A stretch of 64,000 nucleotides of DNA from Pirellula staleyi DSM 6068. Its GTDB lineage: Bacteria; Planctomycetota; Planctomycetia; Pirellulales; Pirellulaceae. The number at the start of each line of letters is the position of its first letter. The stretch's first letter is position 1. Both the position numbers and the translations under genes were made by a program. The stretch is from the NCBI RefSeq assembly GCF_000025185.1, contig NC_013720.1:4402001-4466000 (forward strand). Reading direction: 5' to 3'. This document shows, piece after piece, positions 1 to 8,212 of this stretch. Below the pieces are notes generated by a model. That model saw nothing but the letters and a program-made list of their open reading frames with translations. It did not search any database and was not told where the DNA came from.

Positions 1-252
1 GATCGCATGCTCGCGCAGGAGCGCGATCGGCGTTTCGATTTCGCCTGTCTTGATGCTATGCACAATCAGCCGCGGATCTTTTCCCGGTATCCACTGGTCG
101 GCTGTCGGAAGTTTCGCATCGTCGGCCAAGAGCCAAGGAGATGTTCGCGCGAGTGACAACAGTGCCAGCAACGACGACGACGTTTGGAGAAAGCTGCGGC
201 GGCCCAGGGGTGCACTATTCAGAGATGCAGAGTTCAGTGGCGAGCGATTCAT
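1..252 (-). CDS. Tat-exported oxidoreductase, putative sulfite oxidase/molybdopterin family (5' part only)
   Basis: The first 84 residues of a minus-strand gene run off the left edge. Translation from ATG 252 gives a twin-arginine signal (GRRSFLQ, residues 17-23), a hydrophobic stretch SSLLALLSLA, then a mature start around LADDAKLP. The following GKDPRLIVHS and EIETPIALLREHAI resemble the N-terminus of mature sulfite-oxidase-like molybdopterin enzymes, where a line of the type 'DPRLIVH...ETP..LL' precedes the cofactor-binding domain. Tat export fits a folded, cofactor-loaded periplasmic enzyme. GGAG lies about 12 bases before the ATG. Only the N-terminus is visible, so the family call is tentative. 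The reading frame and Tat signal are solid. Confidence 0.6.
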   Translation of the reverse strand, partial: MNRSPLNSASLNSAPLGRRSFLQTSSSLLALLSLARTSPWLLADDAKLPTADQWIPGKDPRLIVHSIKTGEIETPIALLREHAI

Positions 253-429
253 CGGCGTGTTCTCCAGCGACGATGCGAGGAACGATCGGAGCACCACCAA
301 TGTGGCGAGCTCGAAAGGGGAGGGGAACTCGCAATATCGCTAGAGGAAGTAGCGCATGCAACCGGTCGCAGGCAGGTCGCCGAAATAGCGTGCCCGATCG
401 CACAGTTTCAGCTGCGCTACTAGTGGCGC

Positions 430-1041
430 TTAAGTGCGTTCCGCTTCACGCTCGAGTTCCGCCCGCCGAGCACGATAGCTCGCTTCAGCCTCTTGGTAGG
501 CCGAGGCTTTACTCATGTTGTAAATCGCCATTCCAATGCCACCTATGGTGAAGATGACACCGAAGAGTGGGAAGAGCGCCACGATAGGAAACGGGCCATG
601 CAGGCCACCTCCCATCGTGATCATTGAACCGGCCATGATCGTCCAAAATATTCCGAACGCGGTGGTCACGAAGCCTGTCACTAAGCTTCCCCCTGCGGTC
701 GGAATATAGCGCGATCCATGCCGACCTGTGACCATATAGCTTTCGCGATCGATCATCCACTTTTGATCGAGATTGACAATCTCCTGACGAGCTTCCAGCC
801 GCGAGAGTCGCGAGCTTTCGCGACCAGTTTCACCTAAGACAGCATAGCTGGGGCGGCTCGCTTCACCCACAAATTCCACGGCCGACGAGCCTTTGATCTC
901 CCCCGCATCGTCGGCGATGTAATGCACCTCGGAAGCGTCACTTGCCAGCAGCTTTTGCTTAGCAGCGACGAACTCTTCGGCCGATAACGCACCAGCAGCA
1001 TGCAGCGCGCTCAGTTTTTCAAGTTCGCCAACGAGGTTCAT
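430..1041 (-). CDS. SHOCT-domain membrane protein (copy 1)
   Basis: The protein has 203 residues. The N-terminus (MNLVGELEKLSALHAAGALS) is a SHOCT domain, a short helical module of the pattern 'L..L..L...G.ls.eEF...K..LL' that usually sits at an end of membrane or phage-related proteins and is thought to mediate oligomerisation. Two hydrophobic segments at about residues 120-145 and 150-172 (VTTAFGIFWTIMAGSMITMG; VALFPLFGVIFTIGGIGMAI) make it an integral membrane protein. A charged helix rich in Ala, Glu and Arg ends the chain. The gene at 1154-1705 has an almost identical N-terminus and the same architecture, so the two arose by tandem duplication. Function is unknown. Confidence 0.75.
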   Translation of the reverse strand: MNLVGELEKLSALHAAGALSAEEFVAAKQKLLASDASEVHYIADDAGEIKGSSAVEFVGEASRPSYAVLGETGRESSRLSRLEARQEIVNLDQKWMIDRESYMVTGRHGSRYIPTAGGSLVTGFVTTAFGIFWTIMAGSMITMGGGLHGPFPIVALFPLFGVIFTIGGIGMAIYNMSKASAYQEAEASYRARRAELEREAERT

Positions 1042-1153
1042 GGCAGAGACTCACTCACGACCATCGGTCGATGGCTTCAGGTCTAGTTCGCTGAGATTTT
1101 AGTTGAAACAATGCCTGAGTTATCCAGGCTTTGCATGGAAGCCTAGGGACTGG

Positions 1154-1705
1154 TTATTTGATCCGTTGCTGGGCAAGCCACTCCTCAGGTGCGGAAGCAT
1201 TACTGAGTTCGCGGCGTCTGTCACGGTAACGTTTTTCGGCACGCTTAAAATTTCGGGCCGTGACATACCAGTAGTAAGAGCAGCCGAGCCCAGCAGCGAC
1301 CGTTACCAGTCCAAAAACAAACAGTAAAGGACCGCCGGGATCACGAAGGGGTGGAAGAAACCACAAGGAAAGCATGGTCAGCCCTCCAATACCACACACG
1401 CCAATCCCCAGTATCAGGCTATCTATCACAGTCGGAACACTGCGAACGCCATGCTTACCGACGATTTGATAGCGCCGGCTTTCGACATCCCAGCATCGGT
1501 CAAGCTGAATAGTCGCTTGCCGCGACTCAATGGCCTCGACGCGCTCCTGAAGTGTTTCTAGAAGCCCCACGTCGTCCGAAATGAAATGGATGCCAGACGT
1601 GTCACTTGCCAGCAGCTTTTGCTTGGCAGCAGCGAACTCTTCGGCCGATAGCGCACCAGCAGCATGCAGCGCGCTCAGTTTTTCAAGTTCGCCGACAAGA
1701 TTCAT
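1154..1705 (-). CDS. SHOCT-domain membrane protein (copy 2)
   Basis: Paralogue of the gene at 430-1041. The first ~34 residues are nearly identical (only FVAAK/FAAAK differs), but the middle and the two membrane helices (around IDSLILGIGVCGIGGLTML and LLFVFGLVTVAAGLGCSYYW) have diverged. I start it at ATG 1705, where the SHOCT domain begins, because GGGAGGAG sits just upstream. An in-frame start 31 codons earlier would add an unconserved leader. The conserved N-terminus with divergent membrane part suggests selection on the SHOCT contact surface. No enzymatic motif is seen. Confidence 0.75.
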   Translation of the reverse strand: MNLVGELEKLSALHAAGALSAEEFAAAKQKLLASDTSGIHFISDDVGLLETLQERVEAIESRQATIQLDRCWDVESRRYQIVGKHGVRSVPTVIDSLILGIGVCGIGGLTMLSLWFLPPLRDPGGPLLFVFGLVTVAAGLGCSYYWYVTARNFKRAEKRYRDRRRELSNASAPEEWLAQQRIK

Positions 1706-1870
1706 CCCACTCCTCCCGCAACCAAGATCGCACACGAAAGCGTCTGCAATTCTCGCGCGTGATGGCTCGCGAGTTTCTATTCGCTCGTCGGCATGCAATC
1801 TTGAGGCGAGCGGGGGAGTCGAGTCAACTCAAAACTGCTGACTCGGTCGACGCTTGGGGGAGAGGAGCGT

Positions 1871-2365
1871 TTAGAACAGCACCGGCTTACCCAGTTTGCG
1901 GCGAATGACCGTGAACTGACCACTGTGCATGGTGGTGTGATTGGCGACCGTGAGGAACAGATGGGCGATCTTGGGGCAGAACGACTTCATGCTCCCTTTG
2001 GTGTCGCCATCGAGGTCGTCGTCGGTGAGGCTCATCAGCGTTTCAATCGTCGCTGCACGCGACTTGCTGAGGAGGGTCAAATAGTCGCTCTTCGACAAGA
2101 ACTTGGCCGGGTCGTCCGATGTTGCGCCAGGAGTTCCGTGGTTCTCGTCGAAACCGGCGGGGAGTTCGGGCATCTTCGAATCGGGAAACTCGCTCTTGAT
2201 CAGCATCACGTCGCCGAAAATCACATTGCCGATCTGCCAGGCAGCGTGATTGGCTTCGGGAATGGGTCGCACCAACAGGTCGGCGTCCGAGAAATCAGCC
2301 ACCATCCAATCGAGATGGTCTTTGGTGGCCTGAAGACTGAGCTTGATCGCTTCGCGTCCGTTCAT
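1871..2365 (-). CDS. DinB-superfamily four-helix protein
   Basis: The 164-residue protein has the DinB/YfiT-like four-helix bundle pattern. An early helix (LSLQATKDHLDWMV) is followed by HAAWQIGNV with the first metal-ligand His, and a late helix contains ANHTTMHSGQFTVIRRKLGKP with further His residues in the H...H arrangement of this family. Members are metal-binding proteins, some being thiol S-transferases, induced by DNA damage in some Firmicutes. The substrate cannot be told here. It is a chromosomal backbone gene outside the integrated element. Confidence 0.7.
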   Translation of the reverse strand: MNGREAIKLSLQATKDHLDWMVADFSDADLLVRPIPEANHAAWQIGNVIFGDVMLIKSEFPDSKMPELPAGFDENHGTPGATSDDPAKFLSKSDYLTLLSKSRAATIETLMSLTDDDLDGDTKGSMKSFCPKIAHLFLTVANHTTMHSGQFTVIRRKLGKPVLF

Positions 2366-2503
2366 GAATCTGCCGCTCCGAGTGCGTGAGTGGAAAGAGA
2401 GAAGTTGGCATAGTGTACAAAATATGCCACGCGCTGCAACCGTAGAGCAGCAAGCTTCACGAAAAACTCACCTGCGGCAGATAGCTCGATCGACCAGGGA
2501 TCG

Positions 2504-2914
2504 CTAGGCGAGCAGCCGAGCGACAGCGTCGAGCAATTTGTCCATGGCAAACGGCTTGCGGAGATAGTCATCGACTCCGAGCATTTCGGCATAGGCCTTG
2601 TGACGGCTCCCCTCGTTCGCGGTGATCATGATCACACGAACCGGATTGGGGCGGGTGCGGCGAAGCTTTTCGAGGACCAAAAAACCGCTTCGCTTGGGCA
2701 TCATCATGTCGAGAATCACCAGATCGGGATCGTCGCGCTCGGCGATGGCAAGCCCTTGGTTGCCGTCGCGAGCCACCATGACGGTGTAGCCCCGCGATTC
2801 GAGAGCAAACCGCATCGCTTCGATGATCTCGGCATCGTCGTCGACGAGCAGAATCCTTTTCGCACCGGCCTTAACGGGTGCGTCGCTCTCGTCGTGTGGA
2901 GTCTCCTTAGCCAT
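2504..2914 (-). CDS. Single-domain response regulator (CheY-like receiver)
   Basis: A receiver domain fills nearly the whole protein. It has the acidic pocket DDD after the first strand (ILLVDDD), the phospho-acceptor Asp in LVILDMMMPKRSG, the conserved Thr in VIMITANEG and the Lys in YLRKPF. There is no output domain, so it probably relays phosphate or signals by protein-protein contact, and no histidine kinase is nearby. Two starts are possible. I prefer ATG 2914 (MAKETP...) to an in-frame TTG at 2962, which has no ribosome-binding site and would add 16 unconserved residues. Confidence 0.85.
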   Translation of the reverse strand: MAKETPHDESDAPVKAGAKRILLVDDDAEIIEAMRFALESRGYTVMVARDGNQGLAIAERDDPDLVILDMMMPKRSGFLVLEKLRRTRPNPVRVIMITANEGSRHKAYAEMLGVDDYLRKPFAMDKLLDAVARLLA

Positions 2915-3090
2915 CAGCGATGCAATCCTATGAGTGGATAAATCGTACGAAGCGGCGGGCAATCGGGCAGGAAGTCACTCGGTAAAACTCCCCGCGGCAA
3001 CAGCAGTTACGCACACAGAGTCCCCGGTGACAGGCCCAGTAGCTTATCGCGCGGCGCGACCAGTGGCAATCGACCGCCCGAGGTCCCACC

Positions 3091-4716
3091 CTAGTTCGCT
3101 TCGCCCCCCAGGACATTGAGCTTCGTCGACACAATTTTCCCCATCCGCTCGTAGGTCAGCTCGATCGGGGAAGGTAGTTTCGAAATCAGATCCCGAAACT
3201 CGTTGGTGTCGGCAAACGGTTTGCCAGCCAGGGTATAGATCCGATCGCGAGGCTCGAGCCCCGCCTGATGGGCTGCGGAACCAGGGACCACGCTCGTCAG
3301 CAGTACGGTTTGCGGCTCCGCTGGATCTTCGCGCCAGGTGATTCCGATCCGGATCGGCGAACCGGCTGGCTCGACCGTAATCTTCACCGGTTCCGCTTCG
3401 CCCGCACGCTCGACTGTCAATTCGGTGGTGCCACTGGCGGCCAGCAGTTCGAGCCGAAATTTGCTGTCGTCGTCAATCGGCCTGCCCGAGAGGGTCAAAA
3501 GCTTATCCCCGCTCTTCAGCCCCGCCTTTTCGCACGGCGAACCGGGCGTAACGCTGGTCACCACCCAGGCAGGCTTATCACCCTCGGGACGATTCCACGA
3601 CATCCCAAAACGTGGTGGAGTGCTGGGAGCAGGCTGCTCAATCATCTGCTTCCCCACCACTATCTCGCGCACACTAGCGGGACGATAGCTCGGCGACTGA
3701 TCGGCATTGGCAACTTCTAAGATGGTCAGCAGCGACAACCTGGCCAGTTGCCGCACGCCATCGGCATTAATGCGATCAGCATCATCACTGGGGCGATGAT
3801 AATCGTCATGCAATCCTGTGTGATACATCACAAAAGGAATCCCCTTCGCAAAAAAGGGATGATGATCACTATCTTCTTTAATCTTATAAGTGAAATCGAG
3901 TGTGAGATTGCTGTCGGTATTGAGCTGACTAATCGACTTCCGCATCCCTGGCATCGTTCGCGAACCAATCACCTCGACTCCTGTTTTTCCCAGTCGACCA
4001 ATCATGTCGAGATTCAGGTAAAAAACGACGCGATCGAGCGGAATCGTCGGAGAACTGACCCAATGCTTCGAGCCAATCAGGCCATGCTCTTCTGCGTCCC
4101 ACAAGGCAAACATCACACTCCGCCGAGGAGGCGTTGGAAGCTCGGCAATTGCTTCCATAATCTCGAGCAGCCCGGTGGTGCCACTCGCATTGTCGTCGGC
4201 ACCATTATGGATATAACCCAAAGGACCAAAACTATTGCCAGTACGACCATAGCCCACGTGGTCATAATGCGCGCCAATGACCACCACTTCGTTTTTAAGT
4301 TTCTCGTCGCTACCTTCAATCAGTCCGACAATATTGCGCGACACACCATTGTATTGAAAGTTCTGGAAATAGGTCCCTTGATCTCCGATCGGCTTAAGCT
4401 TGAGATCTTCAAACTTTTTCACCAAGTAGGTTCCTGCGGCCCTGCCACCCCGCGAGCCCGCATCGCGACCTTCGAACGTGTCGTCGGCCAGGGCATCGAC
4501 CAGTTCGGTCACCTCATCCTTGGTAATGGAATTGGCGGCAGCGGCAATGGCTGCCTTCAGCTGATCGTTAGCACTGGCCTCGTACGCAGCGCCAGCACTT
4601 CCCACAACCACGGCGGCTGATCCCACCAATTGCAAAATTCGCGACATCCAGGACTGCCTGGAGCAGCGGGGGGCAAGGGAGGCCAAGATCGTTCGCAGAC
4701 CGAATTCGGATCGCAT
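3091..4716 (-). CDS. Secreted M28-family zinc peptidase with two PDZ domains
   Basis: An N-terminal hydrophobic segment ending near GAAYEASA acts as signal peptide or anchor. The M28 di-zinc aminopeptidase domain follows, with metal ligands and catalytic residues visible in order: GAHYDHVG (His, Asp), GADDNASGT (bridging Asp), DAEEHGLIGS (catalytic Glu pair), LNLDMIGR (Asp) and MYHTGLHDDYH (His). Two C-terminal PDZ domains each carry a core of the type 'PGSPCEKAGLKSGDKLLTL' and 'PGSAAHQAGLEPRDRIYTL'. It probably trims peptides in the periplasm, with PDZ repeats steering substrates. Several starts are possible; AGGA lies about 10 bases before ATG 4716, and a GTG at 4773 is the alternative. Confidence 0.85.
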   Translation of the reverse strand: MRSEFGLRTILASLAPRCSRQSWMSRILQLVGSAAVVVGSAGAAYEASANDQLKAAIAAAANSITKDEVTELVDALADDTFEGRDAGSRGGRAAGTYLVKKFEDLKLKPIGDQGTYFQNFQYNGVSRNIVGLIEGSDEKLKNEVVVIGAHYDHVGYGRTGNSFGPLGYIHNGADDNASGTTGLLEIMEAIAELPTPPRRSVMFALWDAEEHGLIGSKHWVSSPTIPLDRVVFYLNLDMIGRLGKTGVEVIGSRTMPGMRKSISQLNTDSNLTLDFTYKIKEDSDHHPFFAKGIPFVMYHTGLHDDYHRPSDDADRINADGVRQLARLSLLTILEVANADQSPSYRPASVREIVVGKQMIEQPAPSTPPRFGMSWNRPEGDKPAWVVTSVTPGSPCEKAGLKSGDKLLTLSGRPIDDDSKFRLELLAASGTTELTVERAGEAEPVKITVEPAGSPIRIGITWREDPAEPQTVLLTSVVPGSAAHQAGLEPRDRIYTLAGKPFADTNEFRDLISKLPSPIELTYERMGKIVSTKLNVLGGEAN

Positions 4717-5290
4717 GGGGCAAGTCCTGCTAGCGAGCTCACAATTGCCATGAACGGGTAGAGTGGCGGTCACGGATTGCCTTTCCGTAACAGCCGCTAT
4801 CTCGGGAACTTCAATAGTGTAGTGTCGTCGCGAACCCCGCAGGTAATCCAGTGTCTCCTAAAATGCCGGACGACTCGCCGCTAGCAGCCGAAAAAACTGG
4901 GGGGAAGTAGGGAACTTCGTCCCTCTCGCTTCAGCTGAGCGGTCCACGCAACCGATTTTGGAGAGACGTTCGACGGTAAACTTGTTCCGCGACCGGTTTT
5001 GGCAATGAAACCCGGGCTTGCAGACGGGCAAGATCCTGATAAACATAAGAACTTGCGAAATCACCTACTAGAAACTGCTTGCTTTCGACTCCTCGTCCAC
5101 GCAAATACTTTCTGGCAAACGAGTTGCAAAATTCCTCGGGCTTGGCTCAACGCGAGTCAAACCCAACGAATAGATCGCCTTAACTTGAGAAGTAGCTCAA
5201 TAGCCTAAGTCCCTCTACGACTTAGCTTTAGCACCACTTCTCGATTATGACGATGCTGGCAACTTACCGAACCGATTTCGCAAACCACCT
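4717..5290. other. Intergenic region upstream of tRNA-Ser
   Basis: No convincing gene is seen here. Open frames are short and lack ribosome-binding sites or recognisable composition. The region must hold promoters for the peptidase gene (leftward) and the tRNA (rightward), but no clear -35/-10 pair could be assigned by eye. Confidence 0.4.
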
Positions 5291-5377
5291 GGAGAGGTGG
5301 CTGAGTGGTCGAAAGCGCCGGTTTGCTAAACCGGTGTAGGGTAACTCCTACCGCAGGTTCGAATCCTGTCCTCTCCG
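5291..5377 (+). tRNA. tRNA-Ser (anticodon GCU)
   Basis: A complete class II cloverleaf is readable. The acceptor GGAGAGG (5291-5297) pairs with CCTCTCC (5370-5376), with a G discriminator. The D arm holds GCTGAGTGGTCGAAAGC, the anticodon stem CCGGT/ACCGG frames the loop with GCT, a long variable arm GTAGGGTAACTCCTAC is typical of serine tRNAs, and the T arm has GGTTCGAATCC. CCA is not encoded. An integrase starts about 200 bases downstream, so the 3' half of this tRNA is the probable attachment site of the element to the right. Confidence 0.95.
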
Positions 5378-5480
5378 CTAAATGCCCGCTTGCAGAATTG
5401 TTGCAAGTTGGCATTTTTAATGTACTTATGGCGATACCGCCTTTGTGTTCGCGTCATCTAAATCTTTGGTCGGCCGCAAA

Positions 5481-5561
5481 TAGTCCGATAAAACGGGCAT
5501 CTCTAGTCCGATAAGCGCTCACCCGAAGTCCGATAAGCCCGTAAAATGTGCTATCGGACTA
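5481..5561. repeat. Four copies of an 11-bp repeat between tRNA-Ser and integrase
   Basis: TAGTCCGATAA occurs at 5481-5491 and 5504-5514, the near copy AAGTCCGATAA at 5526-5536, and the inverted copy TATCGGACTA at 5552-5561. The direct copies are spaced 23 and 22 bases apart, two turns of the helix, so bound proteins would sit on the same face. The place, between the tRNA attachment site and the integrase start at 5580, fits arm-type integrase/excisionase sites or an operator for integrase autoregulation. The last copy lies 18 bases before the integrase start codon. Confidence 0.7.
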
Positions 5562-5579
5562 TTCATTCGCACTCGCGGG

Positions 5580-7190
5580 ATGAGGGGGAGCAGCGTGGGC
5601 ACTAGAACCAGAATTACCTGGAAACTGGACAAGCAGGGACAGTACGCCCGTCAGATCGGCCGGAAGCGAGCGGACAACGGTAAAGTCGTCCAGCATAAGT
5701 TCCGCCTGGGTGCAGAACTCGTTGAAGCCAAGCGAAGAGAGCAGCGTCTCCGTGAACTCTGGGAACAGATCGAAGCGGAGCATCCGAGGGGAGCTGCCGA
5801 GTGGACTTCCGAGACCCTCAGTTTTGCTCGACAGATCGCTAAAGGCGAAAAGCTGATAGAGCTTCCTCAGTTCCACGGCGAATCCCCGGCTGCCTACGCC
5901 AAGCGACTCCACCTTACACAGAAAAAATATCCAGCCATTGCCATCGTTGCTGAAGATCGTGAGGCCCAGGAAATAGGCGAGATCGCAATCGACAGTATGC
6001 ACGAGGTTCAGGCTCTCGCACGTGATACCGTGCATCAACTTTCAGTCGATCTTGATTCGCGCACGGCGGTTGCGAGGTCACGTTCACGCAAGTCCACTAA
6101 AGGTAGCGGCGCAAGGCTTCACGAGGCTTTTGACGCCTTTATTGAATGGATCAAGAAGGACTATCACCGCGAAGCACTAGGTCGGGTCAATGACGGCGGT
6201 CTGACGCTGATCCGCCAAGTTGGCACACTGAAAGAGAAGCACGAAGATACCGCATTATCCACGATCGACTACGTTGCCGTTGAGTTGATGTTTCAGTTTT
6301 GGCGGCAGCGCCCGTTTCGCAAGGGAACCAAACGACCGATTAGTCGGGTGTCTGCCGAAAACTATCTCGGACTGCTGAAGCGTTTTTTCCGGTGGCTTCA
6401 TCGGCAACCGAAATTCGCTTGGAGTAAGCCTGATGACTTTGAAGAGATCTCCACGAAAGTTGAGGACGATCCCGATGGATTGCAGCGCGGATTGGCGCAA
6501 GTAAAGACCTTCGGGCTAGCTGAACTCATCAAGCTGAACGAAGTCGCGACACCCTTGGAACGATTATTTCTCCTGCTCGGGTTGAATTGCGGGTTTGGCG
6601 TGAAAGAGATTGCGACTCTCACCGTGGGAGAGGTGGTGCTCTTCAAAGGACATAACGACCGAGAGCAAGAGCTTTTGGGATATCAGACGACAGCAGCGGA
6701 CTCGTTCATCAAGCGAGTACGGCGAAAGAGCAGCGTGTACGGTGAATGGATATTGTTTCAACAAACCGTCGATGGCCTACAGTGGGCACTAAAGCGGCGT
6801 CGAGCGATGCCGGATTTTTCGCCGAATGCGCCGTTGCTGCTCAATAGCCACGGGGAACGATATGACAAGCCAACGAAGGGTGATCACCGCAATCAGCAGA
6901 TCTCGAATCGGTTCAACGATCTCGTAGCGCGCATTCGAGCAAAGGATGAGTCCTTCCCGAAGCTGTCTTTTGGCAAGCTCCGCAAGACATCAGGAAACCT
7001 AATGCGAGATCGAGGCGGTGGCGAGGTCTCGGGTGTTCATCTTTGCCATGGCCAAGCGGTAAAAACCGATGACCTCGCCGACGCCTACACGAATCGCCCT
7101 TTCGGCAAAGTCTTTGCAGCATTGCGAGTTGTGGAGCAATACCTACAGCCTGTATTTGCCGCTGCGGGTCCGAATCCTTTTGGCAAGTAG
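5580..7190 (+). CDS. int: Tyrosine recombinase-like integrase (degenerate catalytic set)
   Basis: The 536-residue protein starts with a basic arm-binding-like region (RTRITWKLDKQGQYARQIG) and carries a core-binding helical domain around residues 170-290. The C-terminal fold is tyrosine-recombinase-like: LLGLNCGFGVKEIATLTVGEV, LSFGKLRKTSGNLM, LCHGQAVKTDDLADAYTNR. The LxH box and final Tyr are present. The first Arg of the catalytic set appears replaced (GFGVKE instead of GxRxxE) and the HxLR box reads GKLR. Integrases with this divergent pattern occur in planctomycete elements. Position next to tRNA-Ser supports a role in integrating this element. The gene has slightly lower GC than the McrBC and DISARM-like cargo. 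Confidence 0.8.
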   Translation: MRGSSVGTRTRITWKLDKQGQYARQIGRKRADNGKVVQHKFRLGAELVEAKRREQRLRELWEQIEAEHPRGAAEWTSETLSFARQIAKGEKLIELPQFHGESPAAYAKRLHLTQKKYPAIAIVAEDREAQEIGEIAIDSMHEVQALARDTVHQLSVDLDSRTAVARSRSRKSTKGSGARLHEAFDAFIEWIKKDYHREALGRVNDGGLTLIRQVGTLKEKHEDTALSTIDYVAVELMFQFWRQRPFRKGTKRPISRVSAENYLGLLKRFFRWLHRQPKFAWSKPDDFEEISTKVEDDPDGLQRGLAQVKTFGLAELIKLNEVATPLERLFLLLGLNCGFGVKEIATLTVGEVVLFKGHNDREQELLGYQTTAADSFIKRVRRKSSVYGEWILFQQTVDGLQWALKRRRAMPDFSPNAPLLLNSHGERYDKPTKGDHRNQQISNRFNDLVARIRAKDESFPKLSFGKLRKTSGNLMRDRGGGEVSGVHLCHGQAVKTDDLADAYTNRPFGKVFAALRVVEQYLQPVFAAAGPNPFGK

Positions 7191-8212
7191 TCCCGTCATT
7201 GTGAGTGATGTAAATCACCCTTGGCCACACTTCCGTGTCAGCGCACTGCTGTAGCGACCTAGACGCCTGACTCGCTTGCCGCGTTCATCTTCATCGACGC
7301 GGCGGGCAGTTCGCCTTCCTTGTAACGCTCCACCGGACCGCGTCGTCGCGGATGGGCGATGATGCTTCGCAGGCCGTTGCTGTCAGCGACAGGCTAGGAT
7401 CTACTTATGCCGGAATTGCCGGGAAAAATTCCCGGCTGGCAAAGTTGTTGATTCCATACTTGCGAGTGCCGGAAGCGTTCCGCTTCAGTGGCGATAACGT
7501 GAAACTTTGGCGAACGGAACTGTGAGCGAGTCCGGCTTACTTATCCACCGCGACAAATTCGCGGGCGCAAACCATCTGGGACCTACGAGATGCACAGATC
7601 AATGACGCGACGAGGATCAGCGGGAACCACCGAACTCCTTTCGTTGCCTATTGCTGACGTCGCCAGTTCTATCAGCGACACGGTCCACCTCACTGGAACC
7701 TCTTCAGCGGCATCCTTCCCTGGGGTCGCTCAGCGGTCTGTTTGGAGATCTGCAACACCCCCGGTAACATCTTCTTTCCGAACGCCGCCCCGCTGCGCGA
7801 GCGGCGGGCGGCAAAGGTTGAGGAGAAGCTATTCTCCTTATCTCAATAATATATTGAGATAGGCGCTGTATCTCAATAATCGGAAAACGGCGTCCTATCT
7901 CAATAATCGGGACGGCATTATTGGGATACATTTACGCAAACTCGGGACTGCTGAACCCGACAAATCAGAACTCGCCGTCCCTCGGTTGTCTTCTATCAGG
8001 ATGGCCGAACTATACGAAAGCAGCCAGACACAAATTCAATGTCATAATACCAGCGATGCCATCCTGGCCGAGTGTCCTGGTACGTTTGGCAGTGTGGAAA
8101 AAATGTCGGGTGCATGAAAGGTACAAACTTGCATTTTCGTAAATGCAAGCGGTATTCTTCCGCCATTGGCAAGTCGGGCTCCCTACCTGTGCTTGTCGAA
8201 GGACCCTACGGT
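7191..8212. other. About 1 kb without a protein gene, with palindromes and repeats
   Basis: No frame here looks coding. A perfect palindrome GCCGGGAA-AAA-TTCCCGGC lies at 7418-7436 with no T tract after it, so it is more likely a protein site or cruciform than a terminator. A cluster of AT-rich repeats is listed separately (7839-7928). The position between integrase and the Rep-like gene fits a regulatory or att-proximal region of the element. Confidence 0.45.
7839..7928. repeat. AT-rich 12-bp repeat cluster (three direct, two inverted copies)
   Basis: TATCTCAATAAT is found at 7839-7850, 7869-7880 and 7896-7907. Inverted copies are ATATTGAGATA at 7851-7861, directly abutting the first copy to make a palindrome, and ATTATTGGGATA at 7917-7928 with one mismatch. 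Spacings of 30 and 27 bases and the AT-rich core in an otherwise GC-rich stretch suggest binding sites for an element-encoded protein, for example partition (parS-like), replication or excision sites. The Rep-like gene ends about 280 bases further right. Confidence 0.65.

Noticed and set aside
7160-7182. GGTCCGAATCC at the end of the integrase gene, like a tRNA T loop
   Set aside because: No acceptor or anticodon stem surrounds it. It is simply the last codons of the integrase.
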